Shown piece after piece: positions 35,593 through 50,200 of a DNA stretch of 64,000 bases. The stretch lies in assembly GCF_910592395.1 (NCBI RefSeq), contig NC_088319.1:11284001-11348000 (forward strand), written 5' to 3'. The first letter of the stretch is position 1. Each line of letters opens with the position of its first letter. Both the position numbers and the translations under genes were made by a program. Origin of the DNA: Lineus longissimus. Its lineage: Eukaryota; Nemertea; Pilidiophora; Heteronemertea; Lineidae. The notes beneath the pieces were generated by a model. That model did no database searches and was not told the DNA's origin. It saw only the letters and a program-made list of their open reading frames with translations.

Positions 35593-38500
35593 TTATAACC
35601 ACTTGCTCTCGTTTCCTTGAGAGTTGTTGAGCGATTGAGGGCGATATAGGCCTACACAGTTTGAGACCTCTTGTTATTTCCTATTGTCTTGAAAAATATT
35701 CCTTTAATCCGTCCATCTCATGAACTAAATGTACTTTGCAGGTAATCATGTGCCGGCAAAACAACCTCTGTGACATTTTTTAAAGTTTATATGCAGGAAC
35801 GTCAATTGGCATGATTTACGTACATGTACTGATGCCCTTCTTGAAACACTAGGGAAACCAGGCTTACTGAACAGATGAAGAAATACACACTTATCCGAAT
35901 TGACATCACATCAGAGTCTTCAAATAAACTCTGAGAACATATTGTGTCAAACATACTTACTAAATAGTACATGCTAGTTCCTCTTTCGTTAAGTAGGTAT
36001 CACCCTTAGTATTTCAAGGAGGGTAGAGTGAGGAACTGTGATAAGTAATACTAGCAAAATTTTGATGTAAATACTGAATAATTATATTAGTATGCGTGTG
36101 TTGTGTATAATTATTTAAACGTGTCTGTATTTTATTGAATAAATGCCTCTCAGAAATCTATTAAAGGAACATGTAACTCATTAATCATTTGGTCTTGTTG
36201 TGAATTATGCCTAGTCCATGAACACAAAGCAAGAGGTATCATTCTTGCTAGAACCAGTGAGGTCGGATCCAATGACCTCAGCTAGAATACGTTTGGTGCC
36301 CCCCTTCCCTAACAAGATTTGTCCCAACTCGATGATGTACGATTCCGCAGTACGACTTTTTTCCAAAACGGAAAAGTGGAGTTAACGAGGCAGCCTGGGC
36401 GGCGCACGATAGAGTTAAATGACAAATGTGCCTTCTTAAAATTCAAGGGGAGCCAGCGATGAATTAAGGGGAAGCGAGACTATTGAAACCACATTCGAAA
36501 GTCGGCACGCGGGTAATAACTTACATTTCTGTATACATCTCGACAATGCATCCCATGCCGTGCACGCACGTGTATTGCCTGGGCATACTCCGGGTTGACC
36601 GACTTTCAAATAGGCTACTGTACGCACGACAGTCATGCTAGCGACACTAATTTCGTTTCCGTTTCGAAGGGCAGTGGAATTGTCAGCAAGTATGCTTTTC
36701 TTCGTACAGCTTAGTATTAAATTAAACGCATGTTTGCACTGTATGCATTGATGCTAATGTGTGTTAAATTCCTTCAAATCCCAGGCTTTCGAAGATTGTA
36801 AGGTGTGACATAATGTCCATATGTCGATCTAAGGAAATGTGGGGTTATGTTCACTTCTCCTCCAACGCTGCACGCGGCCCGCTCCTTGTACAGACGTACA
36901 CGTTACATCAAACCCATGACTCAACTACCAGCCTCGGTCCAGGCTGATGAGTACATCTAATTATGAACTGAAGTGGCTCTCAGATATCCAAGCCTAGGTT
37001 AATTTACTGCGAGATGCAACCAATGAAAATGCGAGTTTGGATTCTTTGCCTCGACAGCGTTGTTGAAATGCTTTGATTGGGTGCATTTCGCTTCGGGCCT
37101 TACTTCAGTCAATGGGGTGGTTGTATGCAGGGCCAGAGAGGCGAACATTACCCCCTGATTTCCGAAGGAGGTGCCTGACTTGTTCGAAAGGATGGAGAAC
37201 GTGACGGAAATCCCGCCCTCCTGACCCAATTACCCTAAAACTTGATATATTCATTGACGCTCAACGACAGCGGCTCAGTGACCGAGGGCAGGCCGGGGCA
37301 CAAAAATAACTTTGTCCTACAGTGTCAGAATGTCATACAAATCCGAGAAATTTCCCTTTTGTTACGCGACCACGAGTCAACCAATAGGTGTACAAAAACA
37401 CAACGTAAGATTATGGACCCTTTTGCGTGCATTGTGACTGTAGTGTTTACATTCGGGGGCTATTGCCGAGGGCATTGACGTTTCGTGCACAACTCATATA
37501 TGCGTCAGTTTTCCCCTACTAAAATCGCCGAACAGGGTTTTCGCTAGACTTTTTGGCGACAAAACTTGTATTTTGCCGATTATGTTATAACCAGCAAAAT
37601 ACACTAATTGAGGAAATTGTTTGTTCGGATCAGAAACGCGGTGCTGAATCGAGCAGTTGACAAAAACTGTTTTGGAAATATGGCGGCAGCTTCTGGAGAT
37701 GTGGTACGTATAAAACCACGATGCGTTTCTTATTGTAAACTACATAATGTTCATTTTCAGCTGGGTAATCGATTTGTGTTGAAACTGTCGTATCCCGGAT
37801 TACTGTCAATCACGGACTATCGATCCTGGATTTGGAATGATTTTAAAGATTAGTTGATTTTTAAAAAGTGATCTTGTCATCTCCCACTGCATCTCAAGTT
37901 GTCTGTGAACAAGTCAAAATGTCCGAAAAACCATTTCGGAGCGTAATCTATCCGACTGTTGGGTATCACCTCTTGTTAAACTGTAGATTGAATTTATGAT
38001 TTCACCCAAACAGTAAAACTGCTGTGAGCTGAACGAGTCCGAATATATCTGAAAAACAATGGTCAATATGCAACCAATTTATTCTGGAATATTGATTGCA
38101 TCAACTGACATTTACGCTACTAACAAACCATGTCCGTGACTTAGGAGAGAAAATACTCTAATAATAAAATACATTGACGAAGTACTGCTTGACGTGATTC
38201 CTGTGACGTAACGCATGCTACGAGTGAAAGTATTGGTTGGTCGTGTATATCACTTATTGTATTTATTGTATTTTGAACGGCCTTGTGCATATGTACGACT
38301 TACCATGCAGCATTGATAATGTATATTGTATACTGGGTGGTATTCGATTTTGACCGAGAGTGTACGTACGTAGGCCCTGGCTAATTTAATGCTTGAAGAA
38401 GGCGCTCGGAATCCATTGCACTATGTTTAGAACAAACTGGATTTCTCGTAAAAATGCCCCAACGTTTGTTCAAGCAAAAAAAGTTATGATTCAAGCATAG

Positions 38501-38974
38501 GGACCTACGACTTAATATTTGCTCTATTTAATGGGCATGTTGGCCCACATGGGCAGGCCAAAAGGTTCAAAATGCCAGGTTGGTTGACGAAAAGGAAGGG
38601 TTAGAACTGTGTTGTTTATGTACTGGATAATGGATAATTCCTTGCAGCTCTCAATTAGATGTTGTTGGAATATTTGTACGCCATAATACAGTCCAATATA
38701 GTGTAATAATCACGGTATGCTGTAAAAAATGTTGCTGAAACATCGACCGATCCATTCCTTTTACGACACTTTTGCAATGTCTGCCTTGATCCTGTCTTTG
38801 ATGATATGACCAATCGCACTTCGATTCCGATGGGCACCAGAGTGATGAAAACAAATTTTGACCTCACTTGATGTTTCAAACTTGATGGCTCCGTCCAATG
38901 TGCATTTCTCAGGCGTTTAGGCGGTACGTACCATCGAAATCCCGGTACTATCAATCATTAACCGGTGATAGTTG

Positions 38975-39217
38975 TTAAAGTGGTCCGCCGTTCGTCAATT
39001 ACTGCATGGTGGTCCAGGAAAACAGAGCAGTCATACACAATGCTATAGCGCAGTTTGTTATGCATACGACTTGCTGATACTTGGAATTCATAGCAACTGG
39101 CACTGTATATCTCTCTACACATTAGCATTGTTGAAATCTACATTCAGTAGGGCTACGTATATTTTCACAAATTCAATTCCAAATTTCAAATATTCAACGG
39201 ATGACGTCGGCCTTTAG
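38975..39217. mobile_element. TTAAAGG-family MITE, intact copy
   Basis: It begins TTAAAGTGGTCCGCCGTTCG and ends AACGGATGACGTCGGCCTTT, roughly inverse ends. Total length is about 243 bp, which defines the undisturbed size of the family in this window. Confidence 0.7.
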
Positions 39218-40348
39218 GAATACTATAATTGATGAAGAATAAATTCCTATCTTACTTTCTGCTTGAGAATGATGAATTGCGTGCAATTTGGACATTGGAC
39301 GATCTCATGATTATAAGCGCCTTTCGCCTTCGACCCAATGCACCCAATTGATTCATCAGTAAGTCTGTAAGCTCACCGGGTACAGGATAACACTATTGTT
39401 GTCTTAATTTATTAATCTATTCTTATAATACATATCACAAAGTGCCAAAGCAAAATGATTTGTCAAGAAGTAATATCCCCATGATGTCAAATTCAAACGG
39501 ATACATTGTATACCCAATTACCAGATGATGACTTCTCTGAGAGTACTTGATGATGTCAAAGTATGTACATTTCATTTTATTGCATGCAGTGTATCATGTT
39601 CATTCCTTAAAACAAAAGAGGCAGCCATCCTCCAGTACCAAACCTGTATCTGCGTTTAAAGTGGTTAATTGCATGTAGCTACGCTGAGCGATCCACCGGA
39701 ACATGCACCCGCGGCAATGGCAGGAAATTATTCTATTTAGTTCTTCTATTAACTGACTCATCAACCAGTGGCATTACCATTTTCTTTAAATCCATACAGT
39801 GTTATACCGTTTTCTTTCATTGAGACAGTTACACCATTTTCGTTTATTCGGATAATTATACCACGTTCAAACATTTTTTTAATTCAGATTGTTAGGTAAT
39901 TTGCCGTTTTTTTGTGTTATTCAACTTTTCTTTATTCTGACGGTGTTGTGTCATTTTCTTTATTCAGATGGTGTTATATATACATGCTTCCCGAAATTGG
40001 TGGCTTGCATTGGAACTACATGTAACTTTTTCCCCCTTGTCCGTCATTAAAGGCATTCAAGTGTGTTGGTCAACCATGACTATCTCCTTTGTCCCTCCAC
40101 CATAAGGCCTAATTTCCCCTTATGACATCACTATTTCGGACACTCAGCGCCCCATTTCTGGAAAGGTGTGTAGATATACATGTACCACTTTCATTTATTC
40201 AGTTAATCTGATATAATTGTGTGTTTTCTTCGTTTAATTAGATATGTTACATTTTTATCCTTTAATATCAAGATTTTCATGACATGTACCATTTCTATTG
40301 ATATTCAGATGGTGTGAGAAAACGTTTCGTTCGTGATTTACCAAAACA

Positions 40349-40579
40349 ATTGTGACTCGCTCTACCAAAACTAGGCGCTTGTCGCATCTGAACTAATTGA
40401 CAAGTTGATACGGACTTGTTGTTCATTTCCCTATTGTAGACCTTTTGTGAAATCTATTACAAACTGATTTGGTTACATTTCACCAAAGGTCTACAATAGG
40501 GAAATGAACAACAAGTCCGTATCAACCTGTCAAGTTCAGATGCGACAAGCGCCTAGTTTTGGTAGAGCGGGTCACAATC
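40349..40579. mobile_element. Foldback element with about 100-bp inverted arms
   Basis: The arms 40349-40452 and 40478-40579 are near-perfect inverse copies (for example CAAAACTAGGCGCTTGTCGC against GCGACAAGCGCCTAGTTTTG) around a loop of only about 25 bases. Few mismatches and a 3-base indel indicate recent origin. No coding potential. Confidence 0.9.
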
Positions 40580-41241
40580 TATTTGATTCAACCAATTAAG
40601 GAACGGAAAGCGTGTTCGCTATCTATTTGTGGTTGGTGTCATATTTAACTCGGAATGGAGTCATGCAGCTTGATGTCCCTCTTTATATCTGAAATATGTG
40701 TAAATAAATGTAGCTTACGTTTATCTAGTCGCTGTCATGTCATTTTCATTCATTGAGATGTTGGTGTCAAGGTTCCGGCAGAAGAGTCCATTGATTACAC
40801 GTCTGTTCTTTTGTGAAACAGGGTATTTCAATGCAAATCGGGTATTTTCTCAATCGGCTATACCCCATCGGCATTAAAATGTGCACTTCTCCACCCCAAA
40901 CAGCAAAGAATTTGATCATTGGAATATTCTTTCTGCTGGTAAAGCAAGCTCTTCTGCTGAGGCGCTTGAACACGGTGAGAATGGTGTCTTGCAGTTTTAT
41001 TTCATTCAATTGGCCTCATGTCATATTCTTCTCGTTTACCCCATTAGCATCACCCAAAAACTTCACGGTCTTATACTCGCAGTAAATGAAGGGTTTTAAT
41101 ATGGTGAAAAACATTGGTGATCAGTATGTACATGTGGTATCATATCATAGAACATGTTGGGTTTTAAATCTTTATAAGAAGAAAAACCTTGGTGATCGAG
41201 ATGAAGTGTTATATTATAGAACAATTTCTCTTCCTTTTCAG

Positions 41242-44200
41242 ATGGTTTCTTTCGACAACCCTGTATACAACCAATTCAAAGCTGACGAAGTCACAGACGT
41301 CAACTTATACGACGGCATCAGTGAGCCCAAGTCCCGCTCGGGCTCTGTTAGTTTCGACGCCAAAGATGACGTCAACATCTTCACAGGGAAACCAAAATCT
41401 TGCTGGGGATATTCGTGGAAGACCAGAATCGTGTTGATTTGTTTGGTGACTTTGGCGATAGGGGGTACTATTCTTGGCCTGGTCATCCATTTTGGTGAGT
41501 CTTCTTCGTTTGGTTCAATCGGTACATTAATATCATATGACGTGTATTTTCTTTTATGGGCAAATAGTAACCAACATCCTTTTGTCTGTAAATGTATGAG
41601 AACATGAGATGTGATGTACTTGATAATTTTGTGTAACAAGTAGTTCGCATTCTCTATTGTTGATCTTTTGACTTTGTGATACATGTACTTCATAAATTAT
41701 ATTTTTCGAGGAATTGTTCGTCAGTTTTGATAGGTTTATAACCGTTCCAGAGTATCCTTCACTCCTTTGTTTACAATGCACTTTGCCTATGCATTGCCAT
41801 GCATTGATAGTGCTTCACTGTGCACCATTAAGCATTTGGAGGCGTGGTGTCCATGAGTGACAGAAGAGCCAATACGTTTAAATTAAAACGCCAAACTACT
41901 TTGGCCAGATTTTATTTTTAAGGTGGCCCCGAAAAATCTATTTTCTCATGAATGACTATAAACATTCTATGTTTTCAAGTTGTGTCCATCCCTCATCCGT
42001 CGGCAACAAATTCTAAGCAGGCCCAACAAAAGCTGACCGGTTTATCTACAACGACAACCACCACCACCACCACTTCCACCACCACCACAACAACAACATC
42101 GGTCATTGATGGTAAGTTTGTGTCCAGGTTATGGTACATTTATTCTCTGGAAAGGTGTAGTGTTATATCATCAACTAATTTCCGCAGGTTACTTCTTGAT
42201 GATGATCTGCGCAAAACGCTGAAAGATATTTGTTAATGGAAGTATCTTTTGGCATTTCGCGCTGATTATTATCATCTTTAAGACAATTTAAAGGGATTTA
42301 GGCAGGAGCTAGGTGGGCCAAATTAACGTACCAATGAAGTTGTTGCTGATAAGTGCCACCTCTACTCTCTCAGAGCGTAGATCACGCCTGGACGAGGAAT
42401 ATTTTATTCCTTGTAAGTCAAACCAGTGACCCGGTGCGGTAGATTTACTGTGCTAGGCCAAAAGACGTGATTAATCACCTGAAGATGGCAATTATCGACC
42501 ATATATAAAACAATCTATTTTCAGGAAATAAAGTGGTATCGGGAAACTTAAAAATTATAGGGGGAGAGTTTGCAACTTTTTCGCCACAGTTAGACGACAA
42601 GTCTTCATCAGAATATAAAACTTTAGAACTCAAGTTCACGAACATGGTAAGACAATTTATTTTCGGGTGTGTCGACGATCGATAGAGTTTTCGAATTATC
42701 AACGTTCGCGTAAATGTCCATTGTTGTATCAATTAGCCTCTTTACTGCATTGAATGTTTTGATAGCGGAGTTTCATGCATTCGTAAGTGCATGGACGCAC
42801 ACACAACAAACATTACGCGTCGTGGTCAGAGTATACAAGCTTTACTGTAGTGTAGGCCTAATCTACAGTTGTTGGGAAGGTATCTAACTGTCACGGCCAG
42901 GGAGTGAATTGAGTTTGAAAATGTTAAACCAATAGCTAGATTGGTGGGCCGTCATTCTGTCAATTATGCAAAACATCATCTTGTCCAAAAACCAGGAATT
43001 ACGGGAAGTAGGCATGCCGACTTCAGTTTATATTCATTACTTTTATTCGCTAGCTAAAACCTAGTAACCCTCATCAAGCTGTTCGTGGGGGGGGGGTCGA
43101 TGTTAAATATTTGTCATGATTATCCTTTGATAGGACAGTAGAACAATATGAATGCAGGCCTAGGTGCGAGCGGGCTTTGTATAGATAGAGCGTGTATTGG
43201 GCTAGGTACGGTGTAAGATAGCGTGGTGTTAAGTGATTTTTTTCATTTCTTTTTTGTAGATGGATTCGATTTACAAAAACAGTTCGCTCAAGGGGAACTA
43301 TGACAAGACAGTGGTAGTGGGTTTCAGGTATGATTGGATATTTTACTTTTTGGCGCTAGCCTTATATTGGCCTTTTTTCACAAATCGTAAGGTTCGGATT
43401 TGGAGTGGGCAATATTGAAAGTCCGCGCATAACGCACGAACAGAAATTAGTGTATATCATGGCAACCGCGTCTGACTGGTGAAGAAATTTAAAATGTCCT
43501 AAGACAGAAAGTCCGGGGAAGAAAGGATTATATTCATATGATACGCTTATAATCTCTGGGATATTAACAGTCATCATCACCTTCATTGACCCATATGTCA
43601 TAATCCGTCAGAATACAGGGCTGTCGGAGTGGCGCAACGGTAACACCAGCCTGTCACCTCTAAGGTCCCGGGTTCGATTCCCCGTCGTTCCCGGTACACT
43701 TGTGTGAAAGAATGGGCGACTCTTCGACAGCGTAGGTTTTCTCCTACTTACATTACAATCGCCCATAATTGTTTAATAATGGAGCTAATAATGTCGTTGT
43801 TGACGCTCAGCTCTCAATCCTATATTTTTAGAATACACGGCCAGACACTTTCTGCTTCTTCACCGGCAATATCATTTTCAACACACAAAAATGCATGTTG
43901 CCCCAAAGCTGTAACTATAGTACACACAAACTTTTGGTTTTATATAGCACCAGCAAAAATTGCAAATGTATGTGTGTATCTTTTCTTGCCCCCAACAGCA
44001 AAGGGTCCGTGAATGTAGCCTACTACACACAGTTTCTCGACACGTTGCAAACCCTGGGCCAGGGTGACGCAAGCCATGCTGCTTCCATTGTTGAAAATGT
44101 TATCACGATGGCCATCGGTAGCCCGGCCGTGCAGGATACGTTTGTCATTGATAAAGACACTATCAGCATAACACCAGGTCAGTCAAATTTGAATCGATCA

Positions 44201-47200
44201 TACTTAAGTTTAGATTTAAAAAGGCACAGAGTGCTAGAGACTTCACAGACAATTGACGACCTTGACTTTGAAGCAGCACCGCCATCGGCATCCCATCGGC
44301 AGAAGCTCAAACAAATCTTGCATCCGGTTACGCATGCGTATGACTCAGTATCCTTGGTTAAGGATTGGTTATACCTTGGTTACTTATCAATATGCAATTT
44401 GATGGAATTTCCCCTATCGGTATTGCAACCAAATTCCAAACATTGTTCGGGAGTGGGCCAAACTTTTTGAAATGCCAATCCATTAAAAGAAAAAAAAGTA
44501 AAGTAACCCTTTAAAACTGTATTAATGTGGATTAAAATTTGCATTCTTTTACAACGCGACAGGTACATCACCTCCACCGATAAAATCAACCACCGCGCCA
44601 AGGTCAACTCCAGCGCCGGCGCTGACTACCGTCTCCACTAAACGATCGACAACCACGTCCAGACCACGTCCGACTCAACGTGCCACCACACCACGGCCAC
44701 CACAACCTGTCACAACCGCTGAGGCATTCGATAAATGCGTGGACCCTGACGACTTCAGACGATATTGTGGCCATGCCGTTCATTGGAATTACACGCAGTT
44801 TCCAAACTATCTGGCTCACTATAATACAGTAAGTTCAATCAAGAACAAACACATTGTATTGTTCATCTTATCGGCACTTTTCTCACAGCAGCTTTGGTAA
44901 GGGGCGAAATTATGTAATGCTGATTGAGCAGTCCATCTGAGTTCTACTAAAAAGTGTCCAGATGGACCATGGTATAAATGTAAAGCACTTTGTGAATGAT
45001 GTGCAGTACAAAGCACTATATGACCTAACACCCTTCTGTTCCTTCAATATTATTCCAAATTATCGTCCAAATTTTCACAGGCACAAGCCACGAGTTTCTT
45101 CGACAAGGTTTACGCCAACATTGAACATTGGGGCGATGACTGCATGGAGAAGGTGGAACATTTTTTCTGCACCGTTACTTTCCCCGAGTGCCTCCCGAGT
45201 GGCACTAAAATACCACCGTGCCGGGAGTACTGCTTAGGTAAATATTCATGCATACGAAACCTCTGCCCTCTAACACCGAGTCTACCAATGTTAACGACAC
45301 CCCGACAGAATCTCCAGAACTACATATAGCAGCCCTGAGTAAGGAGTTCTGGCCATCCGCGTCCATCCCATGCCACCATCCAGACAACAACACTATTGTC
45401 TCCAGAATAGGAATTCTCCATAATGCTTTTTGTGCAGGCAGCTCCCCTCTTTGCCTTCTTGAGCATCTTATCAGTCATGGACATCTTCCTAGAACATGAT
45501 CCACATCAAAAAGCGTTTTTTTTATGGTTTCAGATACATACCAGAAGTGCTATAGCGTCATTGAGAAGCTTACCATCACCGGTCTTCGATTCCTGTGTGG
45601 GTCATTCCCTTCAGATACGGGCAATCAGACATGTGTCCCAGAAAGCAATGGTAGGTAACTCAACACCCCAATTGCGTAATTCTAAGTGAAAGTCTGTGGA
45701 CCTAGCGAAGAGATGGTGTTTTGAACAAGCAGGCCCCGATCTGATATTGTGTCGATCTTGTTTCAGGTGCGAAATGTCAGCAAAACGAATTCCTGTGTAT
45801 GAACGGGCCGACTGTCTCGGCTGCCAGTATTTGTATCTCACAGTCTCGAAGATGCGACGACCACATCGACTGCCTTGACGCCTCTGACGAAAAAGACTGC
45901 GGCAACCAATGCGATATCACTCAGTTTCAGTGCGTCAATGGGACGTCCAAGCTCAAGGCCGGGGTCTGTGTTGAGCTGGACCAGCGGTGTGACGGACTCG
46001 AGCAGTGCTCTGACGGGAGCGATGAAGTGGCTTGCGACGGCCAGTGCGGAAAGGAGGAGTTTGAATGCCTGAATGGATTCGACCCCGTGGTCAACAGCAG
46101 GTGCATTCAGATGTTGAGAAGATGCGACGGCAATCGGGACTGCACGGGCGGAAGTGACGAAGCAAATTGCCCTGATTCTGCAGCAACTTGCCAAGCTGGC
46201 GAATTCGCGTGCACGACAGGTTTGAACCGGTTCACTCGTGGGCGCTGTGTCCTGGACGAATACCGTTGCGACTCTAGTCACGATTGTTACGACGAGTCTG
46301 ATGAAAAGGGTTGCGAATACCAGTGTAATAACAACACGGAATTCCGCTGTTTGAACTCCACAGTCGCCAGTTACCCATACCACGGGTTTTGTATAGAGAA
46401 TTGGGAAGTCTGTGACGGCTACATCGACTGTGCCGATAAAAGTGACGAAGCCGCTTGCGACGGACTCTGCAGCAGGAAAGACTACAAGAGGTGCAAAAGC
46501 GGTGAGGACATATACACCAGTAGCGCATGCGTCGACATCGAATACTGGTGTGATGGCGTCGCAGATTGCACAGACCTAAGCGACGAAACTGACTGTAACA
46601 AAACATGCGAAGCCAACCATTTTAAATGCATGAACGGGAGTGACACCAATACTGGCTCGCCCTGCATCCCCCAGTCGTACGTCTGTGACAAGATGCGAGA
46701 CTGTAGTGACGGCAGCGATGAAGCCAGTTGCAACTACACTTGTCCCATCAATAAATTCCAATGCAAGAACGGGCCAATCTCTCACTACCCCTACCAGGGC
46801 TACTGCACAGATTTAGAGAACCTCTGCAACGGCCAAAAGGACTGCTCCGACCACAGCGATGAGGAAAACTGCGGGCCTGTTATCTGTGAAACTGGTTACA
46901 AAGCTTGTAAAAGTGGCATCGACGAGTACGGCAACTCTTGCGTACGGGACGTATACTTCTGTGACAAGTACCGCGATTGCAGCGACTCCTCCGACGAGTT
47001 GAATTGCAACTACACATGTCCACAGCCGAGAGATTTCATGTGTAAAAACAGCACTACTTATTTTGATGACTATTGTATTGATGAGACCTATGTCTGTGAT
47101 GGTGTCAATGATTGTATGGACTTATCAGATGAAGATGACTGCGGCGGGGACATCACTTGTCCAAACAACTATTTCAAATGCAAAAACGGCCGAGACTGGT

Positions 47201-50200
47201 ATACTGGGGACTATTGCATTCCTGATATGTTCCTTTGTGATGACGATGATGACTGTACGGACAGCTCGGATGAAGTTGGCTGCGACAGGGACTGTGGCAC
47301 TGGAAAGTTTTCCTGCGTGAACGGGACAATAGATAGGTTGGTACAAACTGATTACAATTCTCAAAAAGATAACCCATACGTTTTTTGTTTGGAGGATAAT
47401 CCTTCTAATCCTTCTTAGCATCTGTTCTACGTCCAGACTATTCCGTGTCTAGGTAACCACAAGCCGCTACGAACCGAGAAATGTGCTTCACTACTTGGTA
47501 TCATATGTAGATGACCTCACACTGTTTATGACAGCGTCAACACTAACAGAGACTTTGCACTCAATGTAAAAAACTAAATTGAATTAACTGGATTGAATGA
47601 CGCCGTCATGAAAGGTTAGCGTGCCATTGGACATAACAAACTTTTGAATATCAGTAACCAGTCCCTGAACAAAGGTAGAATAAGATTACTATGGGATTTC
47701 ACCATGATTTGTTCCACGACCCATTGCTTATGTACTCACTGTCGTTAATACATCAACAGACTATCAGTTTATTCTGATTGTCATTCTCAAACCATTCCTC
47801 CTGCCTATTGTTTATCTTAGCTATCCGTTCACCAGTCGCTGCATTGACTCAGATGAAGACTGTGATGGCTATTCTGACTGCACCGACAACTCCGACGAAT
47901 TGTTCTGCGAATTCAAACCCTGCCACTCCGGGCATACCCGGTGCGAGAACGGAACGGACGTGTACAATGGCGACTTCTGTTACAAGGATGAGTACAAATG
48001 CGACCGAGACTACGACTGTTCCGACAAGAGTGATGAAAAAGACTGCGACTATTCGTGCCCCGATGGGAACTTCTCCTGCACCAATGGAACCATATCGTAC
48101 TTCCCTTACTTCGGCCATTGCGTGGCTGACGTGTACCGCTGCGACGGTCAGTCACATTGCACTGATGGAAGTGATGAATTGGGCTGTGGGCAGACCTGCG
48201 CGGCGCACCAGTTCAAGTGCCTCACTGGTGCTGATGTGGCGAATGGAGATGTTTGTATCAGGATCGAGCACCACTGCGACAGGGAGTACGACTGCACTGA
48301 TGGCAGTGACGAGGCTGGATGTAACTACACGTGCAAGGCTAATGAGTTCAAATGTGAGACTGGAAGGATTAGCAAGTATGTTATTCTGCTTCTACTTCTG
48401 CGTACGGAATCTTTGAGATGCACGCGAGACAGTCAGTCCGTTTTCGGTTACAAAGTCGTCAGTCCTGGAGGGTTCCACCACAGAGCCCCAGAGCTTTCGT
48501 GGTCAGGGTGGTGTCCTTTGGCCAGTATTCAGCTCTATTCTTAATAATCATCGTTCGACCTCCTGATCACGATTTCGAACAATATGGGCGGGACAGGCGT
48601 TCAGGCAGACGTTTCGGGGGATTTGCGATAGCTCACTAATGACTCATCCAGACCCGAATCTCATGCCTACATCGTGCAATACAATAGGTATCACGTATTA
48701 TTTCTAGGCTTCAAACTCTGCTTTATGCGCCATTGCAAGTATGTGAATTCTACAATGTACGAATATCACTCTTTTATCATTCATGATTTCGTTGTCCAAT
48801 TCTAGGTATCCTTACCGAGGATTCTGCTTGTCTGCTGATGAGAAATGCGACAGCTTCATGGACTGCGTTGACGGAAGTGACGAAAGGAGTTGTGGAAACA
48901 AAACTTGCCCGTTAGGGTATTTCCGGTGCCAAAATGGAACAGACAGGTAGGGTCAAGCCTAGTACCAAGTCATTGCGCCTCCACCAATTCCTGACGCAAG
49001 GTTGGATTGTAGCTACGTTAGCCAGGCTGGGTTAGGTCACTTCAACATGTTCAACATGAATTTTGTACCTGCTAAGTGCTAGTTTGTGACTTATTGTCTG
49101 GGTTTGCCATCTCTGTAGAATAGTTGTTCGGTAGGGTCGTCTTACCAGCAGTAAGTTTTAAGGGAGAGAATATGATTTCTGATATTCATTTTTTGAGTTT
49201 CCTCGGTATCAAACCTAGTACCTCAAATTCATTCCCGATATGTCGTCGTTTACTGCGTTTATGTAGGAGTGTTTAAGTTACTATTTACTATTTGAATGTG
49301 TTTGAACACCGAAAGCAATTCACACTTAAAACTAGTATGAAAGGAAATAACGCATTTGATATTGACTGCATGCTTATGGGAATGACCAAAACTATGTGTA
49401 CTGAAGAGTATTTCTCCAACTTAAATCATACTACACTTATTTACAAGCATGAACGTTTAACCAAGCTGTGAAATACAACTCAAAGACACAATGAATGTTC
49501 TTCGTCTGCAGATATAACGGGCATGCCTGTATCCTCGAGAACTACCGCTGTGATCGTGACGCCGACTGCACCGACAAAAGTGATGAGATTGGTTGCGACT
49601 ACTCCTGTAAGACGGGCCAGTTCAAGTGTGAGACGAGTACAATCGCTATCCCGCCGTACACTGGATTCTGTCTGAACGTCTCATTGAGATGTGATGGCCA
49701 CAATGACTGCTTTGACTCAACGGATGAGGAGAATTGCAACGTGACGTGTCCCCCGGAAGAGTTCAAATGCGTAAATGGTACAAGCGTCCACAACGGCGAC
49801 CGCTGTATCAGGAAGGAATATCTTTGCAACAGGGAACCCGATTGTTCTGATTCTTCTGATGAGGTGGGGTGTAACTATACGTGCTCTCAAGGACAGTTCA
49901 AGTGCCACACGAGGAGCCTTAGGAGGTCCCCGTACACTGGCTACTGCCTTGATGCGGCCGAGGAGTGTGACGGGTATTCGGACTGTGAGGACGGTTCGGA
50001 TGAATTAGACTGTGAAAACAAAGGCTGTTCATCTGGTCTCTTCAGATGCCTCAACGGAGTAGACAACTACAATGGCGACCGCTGCATTAAGAATGATTAT
50101 GTTTGCGATCGTGATAATGACTGTTCTGACAACAGCGATGAAGAAAATTGTACATACACGTGTCCCCAGGGAGAATTTTCATGCGCTTCGGGGAGCGTCG

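Larger units (their letters stand above)
34328..41241. other. Intergenic region between gene A and gene B
   Basis: About 6.9 kb holding several mobile elements (35219-35592, 38975-39217, 40349-40579) and no firm coding exon. The gene B promoter should lie here. A short candidate first exon at 37680-37703 (ATGGCGGCAGCTTCTGGAGA then TGTG and a GTACGT donor, phase 0) could splice to gene B but is unproven. Confidence 0.5.

Noticed and set aside
37000-37853. Separate small gene near 37.0-37.9 kb
   Set aside because: Short open frames on both strands show no recognisable domain. Only the 24-base candidate first exon is kept, as a low-interest finding.
34053-41241. Corin-like serine protease domain after the LDLa array
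   Set aside because: Gene A ends in TAG after module 27 and gene B in TAG after module 40. I saw no GDSGGP-like or other trypsin motifs in the flanking sequence.
43618-43700. Functional tRNA gene
   Set aside because: A and B boxes are good, but there is no pairing acceptor stem or clean anticodon arm, and a non-tRNA tail follows. It is better called a SINE.
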